Below, piece after piece: positions 58,627 to 64,000 of a stretch of DNA of 64,000 nt (its first letter is position 1; every line of letters begins with the position of its first letter). The notes beneath the pieces are model-generated. The model was given only the letters and a program-made list of their open reading frames with translations, was not told the origin of the DNA and made no database searches. Source of the DNA: Vulcanimicrobiota bacterium (lineage in GTDB: Bacteria; Vulcanimicrobiota; Vulcanimicrobiia; Vulcanimicrobiales; Vulcanimicrobiaceae). Both the position numbers and the translations under genes were made by a program. The stretch covers positions 124,001 through 188,000 of the forward strand of contig JAAXCW010000005.1 of the NCBI GenBank assembly GCA_013036095.1. Direction: 5' to 3'.

Positions 58627-59684
58627 CGGACGAATTGCCGGATCGTCTCCGCGGCAAAGGCGCAGTCATCGTCTGCGAGCAGCGGATAGATCGGCAGCGA
58701 TAGAGCTGTTCGCGCGAACGCGTAAGCGTTCTCGTTCTCGCTTCCGCCGAGCAGATGCCGCACCGCAAACGGCTCGACAGCGGGGATGCCGTGTTGACGG
58801 AGATGTTCGAATAATCCGGGCATCTTCGATGAAAGCGCTACGGCAAAAGATCGAACGGGCCGGCTTGAAGGATCGCTTGCGTCCGCGAACGGGACGCCGG
58901 ACTGCCGATAGATCTGAAAGAGCGTTTCGCGCCTTTCGCAGAATTCAGCCAGGCGCCGGAGCTGAACTCGCCCGACGGCCGCTTGGACATCGGTGATCTC
59001 AAAATTGAAGCGGGCCTTATTGTCGTCTCGATCGGCGTATGTGAGGTAATCCCGGATCTGATCGATGGCGCTGCGCTCTTTAGAGAGAATGGCGCCGCCG
59101 GCGCCGGCTGCAGTAATCATCTTGGTTGGACCAAATGAAAAAACCGCGAGCGTTCCCATGAGGCCCGCAGGCCGTCCGCGAAAAGACGCGCCCAAAGCTT
59201 GCGCGCAGTCTGCGATCACCGGGAACCGCTCGCTCTTGATTTCTTGAGGAATGCCGAACATATGCGGAACGATCGCAAGATCGGGCGTGCTCGCACGAAC
59301 CGCGTGAAGGTCAACGTTGGGATCGCCGGGAGAGCAGGAGTCGACAAATACCGGATTGCCCCTGGCGGCGCGAACGGCGTGCAGCATCGATTGGCCCGCA
59401 TAGGCCGGTAAAGCTACCCGATTCCCGGCGGCCTGCAGTAGCCACAGCGAAAGGTATAACGCCGCAGTTCCGCTCGAAACTGCAACCGCGTGCCCTTCAT
59501 CCAGACCATGCAGCTCGCAAAGTTCGTTTTCAAATTCTGCAGTCTGACGCCCGCGTGCGACCCATCCGGACAGAATCGCCTCGGCTGCTGCTGCCGCTTC
59601 CGCTTCGCCGAGGGTTGGGCTGTTGCGTTTGATTCGCATAGTAATGCCGAGGCGATTTGCGGCCATGTTTAAATCGGAATTCAT
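58623..59684 (-). CDS. DegT/DnrJ/EryC1-family sugar aminotransferase
   Basis: PLP enzyme of 353 residues from ATG 59684, preceded by AAGGGAAG. Motifs: GWVARGRQTAEFENEL, VSSGTAALYLSLWLL, PVIADCAQALGAS, and the PLP-lysine region FSFGPTKMITAAGAGGAIL. It would transaminate a keto-sugar, perhaps the product of the PseB-like dehydratase. It is divergent from the flippase by 76 bases. In-frame sequence upstream of 59684 mirrors the flippase gene. Confidence 0.86.
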   Translation of the reverse strand: MNSDLNMAANRLGITMRIKRNSPTLGEAEAAAAAEAILSGWVARGRQTAEFENELCELHGLDEGHAVAVSSGTAALYLSLWLLQAAGNRVALPAYAGQSMLHAVRAARGNPVFVDSCSPGDPNVDLHAVRASTPDLAIVPHMFGIPQEIKSERFPVIADCAQALGASFRGRPAGLMGTLAVFSFGPTKMITAAGAGGAILSKERSAIDQIRDYLTYADRDDNKARFNFEITDVQAAVGRVQLRRLAEFCERRETLFQIYRQSGVPFADASDPSSRPVRSFAVALSSKMPGLFEHLRQHGIPAVEPFAVRHLLGGSENENAYAFARTALSLPIYPLLADDDCAFAAETIRQFVR

Positions 59685-59760
59685 GTGAAGCGCTTCCCTT
59701 ACCTTGGCTTTCAGCCGGGCCGCCGGGGTGACGCGGTCCTTCGGCGAACTATGAAGCAAA

Positions 59761-61017
59761 ATGTACAGCTCGCCGGGCGAGCATCGCGAAACGGTGCGCC
59801 ACACCGGCCTGGTCTTCGGCGCGACCGCGTTCGTGAACGCCGCCAATTTCGGATTCCATTTCGGAGCGGTTCGGTTGCTGGGTCTGCAAACGTACAGCGC
59901 GCTCGCCGCGCTCCTCGCGTTCGTGCTGATCTGCAGCGTCCCCGCGAACGTTCTACAAGCTGTCGTTACGGTGCTGGCCGGCGAATCGATCGGAAAAGAT
60001 CCCACAAGTACGGGCGCGTTGAATCGATCGGTGATCAAGCTCGCACTGATCGCCGGCGGCTGCATCGCGCTGTTGGGCGGCGCCTTTGCGCCATTCTTGA
60101 AAAACTATTTGGATTTGAGCGAGCCGACGCCGGCGTTCTTTGCGATCTTCGTGATCGCGTTCGGTTTCGCCGCCGCCGCGCTGAGAGGGCTCTTGCAAGG
60201 CGAGCAGCGTTTCGGCGTGCTGGCAGCTTCGTTGATCTGCGAAGCGGGGGGCAATGTCATCTTTGGGCTCATGCTGATCGTACTTTGGGGCGGACTGCAT
60301 AGCGCGATCTTCGGCAACGTCTGCGGCGTCGCCGGTGGATTCCTGTTCTGTTTGGGATGGGCGCGAAAGACCGCCGCAGCCGGCCACGCGCACGTAGACA
60401 TGCGCAGAGTACTGGCAAAATCGATCGGGACAACGCTTGCGCTGGGCGGTTTGGCGGCGATGTCGTGGGCCGACGTCATCCTCGTGCGGCACTTTCTGCC
60501 GCCCGCAACGGCGGGAATCTACAGCGCGCTCTCGATCGTAGGGCGTGTCGTGATCTTCAGCATCGCTTTCATTCCTTTGGTGCTTATCCCGAAAGCCGCG
60601 AAACTGAGCAGCCAAAAACGCACCACCGCGCCGCTGCTTTTGATGATGCTCGCCGCCGGTTTGGGAGTCTGCCTGATCGAACTCACGCTGATCCGGTTTG
60701 CTCCCGCCCTGATTCTCGCTGCGATCGCGGGAAAAGCGGCCATCGCGGCGACACCATACATGCTCCGCTACGGTGTAGCGATGACCGCGCTTGCGCTAAC
60801 CACCATCGTTGCGAACTACGGGATCGGCATGCATCGATTTGCCTTCGTCGTTCCTTTGATTGCCATCGAACTGCTGGAGATTGGCGCCATAACGGTATAT
60901 CACGCCTCGATCGACAACGTGGTCGCTGTGATCATCGCCGGACACTGCGCCGCACTCGCCCTGACGGTTATGGCGCTCCTGCTGGTTGGAAGATCGCGGA
61001 AAAACGCTGATGGTTGA
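59761..61017 (+). CDS. Wzx-type polysaccharide flippase
   Basis: MOP-superfamily membrane protein of 418 residues with about 12 hydrophobic segments, including FGATAFVNAANFGFHFGAVR and a second half ALGGLAAMSWADVILVRHFL. Its size and sequence fit flippases for lipid-linked oligosaccharides. The cluster thus seems to have both a flippase and an ABC exporter, so more than one glycan may be made. It overlaps the next gene by 8 bases. Confidence 0.85.
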   Translation: MYSSPGEHRETVRHTGLVFGATAFVNAANFGFHFGAVRLLGLQTYSALAALLAFVLICSVPANVLQAVVTVLAGESIGKDPTSTGALNRSVIKLALIAGGCIALLGGAFAPFLKNYLDLSEPTPAFFAIFVIAFGFAAAALRGLLQGEQRFGVLAASLICEAGGNVIFGLMLIVLWGGLHSAIFGNVCGVAGGFLFCLGWARKTAAAGHAHVDMRRVLAKSIGTTLALGGLAAMSWADVILVRHFLPPATAGIYSALSIVGRVVIFSIAFIPLVLIPKAAKLSSQKRTTAPLLLMMLAAGLGVCLIELTLIRFAPALILAAIAGKAAIAATPYMLRYGVAMTALALTTIVANYGIGMHRFAFVVPLIAIELLEIGAITVYHASIDNVVAVIIAGHCAALALTVMALLLVGRSRKNADG

Positions 61018-62113
61018 ACTCATCGTGCCGAGTCTCGGAGAAGAGGAGATCGCCGCCGCGCTTGACGTGCTGCGTTCGAGGCAGCTCGCGCAAGGCGCGA
61101 TCGTTGCATCATTCGAGAGCGAATTTGCGAAACTATTGGGCGTGCGCCACGTAGTGGCGGTGAATTCGGGAACGGCAGCCGTGCACTGCGCGTTAAAAGC
61201 CACCGGCGTAGGTGAGGGCGACGAAGTCTTGACGACGCCGTTCACCTTTGCCGCGACCGCGTCGGCGATAGTGATGCAGCGCGGGAACGTGCGGTTTGTC
61301 GATATCGATCCCCGGACTTACAACGTCGATATCGAACGTTACGCGGCCGCGGCAACGCCGGCCACTAAGGCCATCATCGCCGTCGATTTATTTGGACTGC
61401 CGTGCGATTGGGCCGGCGCGGATGCGTTGCGCGCGCGCGGCATCGCGGTGGTCGAGGATGCATGCCAAGCGATTGGCGCCGTGCGCGGCGGCAAGCCGGT
61501 GGGCACGCAGTGCGATGCGGCGGCCTTCTCGTTCTACGCGACGAAAAACATCGTGATGGGCGAAGGCGGCGCGCTGGCGACCAATGACGACGCGGTCGCG
61601 GCGTCAGGGCGGCTTTTTCGTCAACACGGACAGGTTGGCGATGATTTTACGGAGCTTGGTTACAACTATCGGCTCACGGAGGTCCTGGCGGCCATCGGGC
61701 GCGCGCAACTGCACCGCCTGAAGGCGATCACGCAAGCTCGCCGCGCGAACGCGGCATTCTACGACGAACAGCTCGCCGGCGTTCCCGGCGTCACGTTGCC
61801 GTACGCTCCCGAGGGCGTCATCCACGCCTACCACCATTACGCGGTCTTGATCGACAAAGCTACGACGCCGAACCGGCGCGACCGCGACGATGTCCGATCC
61901 GCGCTCTCCGAGCGAGGCGTCGGCAGCGGCGTCTATTATAGGAAGCCGTTGCATCTGCAGCCGCTCTTCGGTGGACCGCAGCGGACCGGCGAATTCCCGG
62001 TCGCCGAACGGGTTGCGGCGCAAGTTCTTTCCCTGCCGGTCCATCCGCAACTCTCGCAAGCCGATCGCGAGCGCGTCGTTTCAGCTTTTAAATCGGCGGT
62101 CGGCGCAGTATGA
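61010..62113 (+). CDS. DegT-family aminotransferase (WbpE/WlbC-like)
   Basis: PLP aminotransferase of 367 residues from ATG 61010. Motifs: VNSGTAAVHCALKA, TTPFTFAATASAI, VDLFGLPCDW, VVEDACQAIGA, and the lysine motif FSFYATKNIVMGEGGAL, ending with NYRLTEVLAAIGRAQL. Followed by a Gfo/Idh dehydrogenase and an acetyltransferase, it fits the 3-amino step of UDP-2,3-diacetamido-uronic acid synthesis. Overlaps the flippase by 8 bases. Confidence 0.93.
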   Translation: MVELIVPSLGEEEIAAALDVLRSRQLAQGAIVASFESEFAKLLGVRHVVAVNSGTAAVHCALKATGVGEGDEVLTTPFTFAATASAIVMQRGNVRFVDIDPRTYNVDIERYAAAATPATKAIIAVDLFGLPCDWAGADALRARGIAVVEDACQAIGAVRGGKPVGTQCDAAAFSFYATKNIVMGEGGALATNDDAVAASGRLFRQHGQVGDDFTELGYNYRLTEVLAAIGRAQLHRLKAITQARRANAAFYDEQLAGVPGVTLPYAPEGVIHAYHHYAVLIDKATTPNRRDRDDVRSALSERGVGSGVYYRKPLHLQPLFGGPQRTGEFPVAERVAAQVLSLPVHPQLSQADRERVVSAFKSAVGAV

Positions 62114-63102
62114 GCGCCAAACTCGCGATCGCGGTCGTCGGCTTCGGCGCCATCGGACGGCAGCACGCGCGCAACCTGGCGAACATCGAAGGCGTTGATT
62201 TCGCCGGCGTCGTCGACCCGCTGTCCGATGCGCGTGCGAGCGCCGAATCGCACGGCTATCCCTCCTTTTCATCGGTTGAGGATCTCCTGAAGAATCCTTT
62301 GGACGCCGCCGTCGTGAGCGTACCGACGGCGCTGCACTATCCGATTTCGCTTCAACTGATCCATGCCGGGATTGGAGTGCTTGTCGAAAAGCCACTTGCC
62401 CAGACGATCGAACAGGGAACCGAGATGATCGAACGCAGCCGCGCTGGGGGCATCCCGCTCATGGTGGGTTACGTCGAGCGATTCAATCCGGCCATCATCG
62501 CCGCGCAGGGTTTGATCAGGGACGGCTTGGTCGGCAAGCCGCTGCAGGTTACCACGCGACGCGTCGGAACCTGGCCGGCGCGGGTGCGCGATGCGAACGT
62601 CATCGTCGATATCGGCGTGCATGACATCGATCTGATCTCGTTCCTCCTGCAAACCAATCTCACGCTGCTCGACGCGCAAGGCGGTATGGCGATATCGACC
62701 GACCGGATCGATTACGCAAGCTTAATGATGGATGCCGGCGGAGTTGCCGCAACCGCCTTGATCAACTGGGTTACGCCGGTCAAGATTAGAGACATGACGA
62801 TTACCGGCTTGGCCGGCTTTCTGCAGATCGACTATCTGCGGCAGCAAACACATTTTGCGCCCGGCCGGGACTTCGTGATAACCGAAAGTTACGAAGATTT
62901 CATCGCGCAATACGAGGAGGGCGTGCTGCTCGAATGTCCCGTCGTTCGCCGGGAACCGCTGCGTCTCGAGCTCGAGAAATTCGTCGACGTGCTGCATGGC
63001 GCCGAGTGCCCCGATCCCAAGATCGCGCTCGAGTCGCTGCGGATCGCGCTGGAAGCGACCGGCATGATCGAAAGAAAGCTGCGCTTGGGCGCTCCCACAT
63101 GA
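62110..63102 (+). CDS. Gfo/Idh/MocA-family sugar dehydrogenase (WlbA/WbpB-like)
   Basis: NAD-dependent oxidoreductase of 330 residues: VVGFGAIGRQHARNLANIEG, the EKPLA motif in VLVEKPLAQT, YVERFNPAI and DIGVHDIDLI with the active His/Asp. The 3-oxidation of a UDP-GlcNAc-derived uronate is the reaction of WlbA/WbpB, which the gene order supports. It overlaps genes on both sides by 4 bases. Confidence 0.92.
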   Translation: MSAKLAIAVVGFGAIGRQHARNLANIEGVDFAGVVDPLSDARASAESHGYPSFSSVEDLLKNPLDAAVVSVPTALHYPISLQLIHAGIGVLVEKPLAQTIEQGTEMIERSRAGGIPLMVGYVERFNPAIIAAQGLIRDGLVGKPLQVTTRRVGTWPARVRDANVIVDIGVHDIDLISFLLQTNLTLLDAQGGMAISTDRIDYASLMMDAGGVAATALINWVTPVKIRDMTITGLAGFLQIDYLRQQTHFAPGRDFVITESYEDFIAQYEEGVLLECPVVRREPLRLELEKFVDVLHGAECPDPKIALESLRIALEATGMIERKLRLGAPT

Positions 63103-63671
63103 TCTACGTGCACGAAAGCGCGTTGATCGAGGAGAACGTCACCATCGGCGACGGGGCACGCATCTGGCACGATGCCCATGTTCGCAAAGGTGCGAGCATC
63201 GGCGAACGCTGCATTCTCGGCAAAGGCGTCTTCGTCGACGCGGGCGTGCCGATTGGCGATGACTGCAAACTGCAGAATTATGCCTGCATTTATCGCGGCG
63301 CAACTCTCGGCCGCGGAGTCTTCGTCGGTCCGCTCGTCGTCTTCACAAACGACATCCGGCCGCGTGCCACCGATCCCCAATTCAAGCTGCGCGGCGAGAA
63401 CGATTGGCAAACCGGATCAATTTTCGTCGCGGACGGTGCTTCGATCGGCGCCCACTCCACGATCCTTCCCGGTGTAACGATCGGCCGCTGGGCGATGATC
63501 GGGGCGGGTTCGGTCGTGCGGCATGACGTTCCCGACTACGCCTTGGCCGTAGGATTGCCGGCACGGCTGATCGGCTGGGTCTGTGCGTGCGGCGATCGGG
63601 TGACGTCACAGGATTGCCGGCAGTGTGGCGAGGTCCCAGGGGACCATCCGCTGCGCAACAATGAAAGCTGA
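63099..63671 (+). CDS. left-handed beta-helix N-acetyltransferase (WlbB/WbpD-like)
   Basis: Hexapeptide-repeat acetyltransferase of 190 residues from ATG 63099. Repeats such as IGDGARIW, IGERCILGKGVFVD and IGAHSTILPGVTIGRW run along the protein, and a C-terminal CACG...CRQCG pair of cysteines may bind metal. It would acetylate the 3-amino group made by the upstream enzymes. In-frame sequence upstream of 63099 is rejected. Confidence 0.92.
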   Translation: MIYVHESALIEENVTIGDGARIWHDAHVRKGASIGERCILGKGVFVDAGVPIGDDCKLQNYACIYRGATLGRGVFVGPLVVFTNDIRPRATDPQFKLRGENDWQTGSIFVADGASIGAHSTILPGVTIGRWAMIGAGSVVRHDVPDYALAVGLPARLIGWVCACGDRVTSQDCRQCGEVPGDHPLRNNES

Positions 63672-64000
63672 TGGCAAAGCTGAGCGTCGTCGTGCCAGCT
63701 TACAACGAAGCCGAAGGCATCGAGCAGCTCCGGAGCAAGCTGCTTCCCGTGCTGGACCGGATCGCGGCGCGCCATGCGGTCGAGCTCGTGCTGATCGATG
63801 ACGGCAGCACGGACGCAACCTTCGATCGGCTGAATCAAGCCTTCGGCGATCGCCCGGCCACGCGGATCATTCGCCATCCGGAGAACCGCAATCTCGGCGG
63901 CGCGATCCGGACAGGCGCGCGCGAATCGAGCGGCGAGTGGATCGCAAACCTGGACAGCGACTGCACCTATGATCCGGCGATTCTCGAGCCGCTGCTGACG
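63671..64000 (+). CDS. GT2 glycosyltransferase, cut by window end
   Basis: Partial gene starting at ATG 63671, one base overlapping the acetyltransferase stop. The first 110 codons read LSVVVPAYNEAEGIEQLRSK, VLIDDGSTDATFDRLN, RNLGGAIRTGARESSG and NLDSDCTYDP. This is a DPM1/GT2-type domain; whether membrane helices follow is out of view. Confidence 0.9.
   Translation, partial: MAKLSVVVPAYNEAEGIEQLRSKLLPVLDRIAARHAVELVLIDDGSTDATFDRLNQAFGDRPATRIIRHPENRNLGGAIRTGARESSGEWIANLDSDCTYDPAILEPLLT

Overview
The window is G+C-rich, densely coded bacterial chromosome with almost no intergenic space; no non-coding stretch exceeds about 200 bases. The gene set mixes Gram-positive-style division and regulatory genes (SepF, DivIVA, WhiA, RqcP-like S4 protein, CsaB with its DUF5693 partner) with lipoprotein processing, flagellar rod genes and a large nucleotide-sugar/glycan cluster. 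Together with many short palindromic repeats, some read in frame inside conserved genes, this suggests an uncultured diderm lineage such as Candidatus Eremiobacterota (WPS-2). That assignment is inference from gene content and repeat style; no database search was possible.

Layout. 25-8031: secreted paralogues, a GtrB/DPM-like glycosyltransferase, pyrimidine-nucleoside phosphorylase, an O-antigen-ligase-type protein, a GT-C mannosyltransferase-like protein and a secreted glycosidase-like protein. 8079-8513: Hsp20 behind a CIRCE operator. 8650-17808: mfd, PpiC lipoprotein, mazG, a 3-aminobutyryl-CoA ammonia-lyase-like gene, a MATE transporter, an S4 gene and whiA, an order recalling mfd-yabM-yabN-yabO of Bacillus. 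17805-23136: glycolytic/salvage run gap-pgk-tpiA, gpmI, punA. 23107-25425: sigma factor, a previously unlisted 52-residue ORF and two flagellar rod genes. 25815-29371: leuB, divIVA, sepF, yggS, lgt read leftward. 29383-33926: ccdA, lspA, rluD, tgt, a dioxygenase and a cytochrome c. 34048-40957: ileS, csaB, DUF5693, a structured leader with terminator, and an enoyl-CoA hydratase. 40968-43453: tRNA-Val, adenine deaminase and CtpA protease.

43520-64000 is a surface-polysaccharide cluster. It has an ABC exporter pair (Wzt/Wzm type), several GT2 and GT4 glycosyltransferases, a GDP-fucose-synthase-like epimerase, a PseB-like dehydratase, a PIG-L deacetylase, a methyltransferase, WbqC, two DegT aminotransferases, a flippase, an O-antigen-ligase-type protein and a trio (aminotransferase, Gfo/Idh dehydrogenase, hexapeptide acetyltransferase) matching the 2,3-diacetamido-uronic acid route. 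A coiled-coil protein built of 52-residue repeats lies among them. The window ends inside a GT2 gene.

The most unusual signal is a family of palindromic repeats found at 13 loci. Six lie in frame inside conserved genes (deoA, a GT-C gene, mfd, mazG, whiA, ileS), one supplies the apparent start of tgt and one the start of mfd. Others: leuB seems to lack a standard start codon, and a structured RNA plus terminator abuts the DUF5693 gene.
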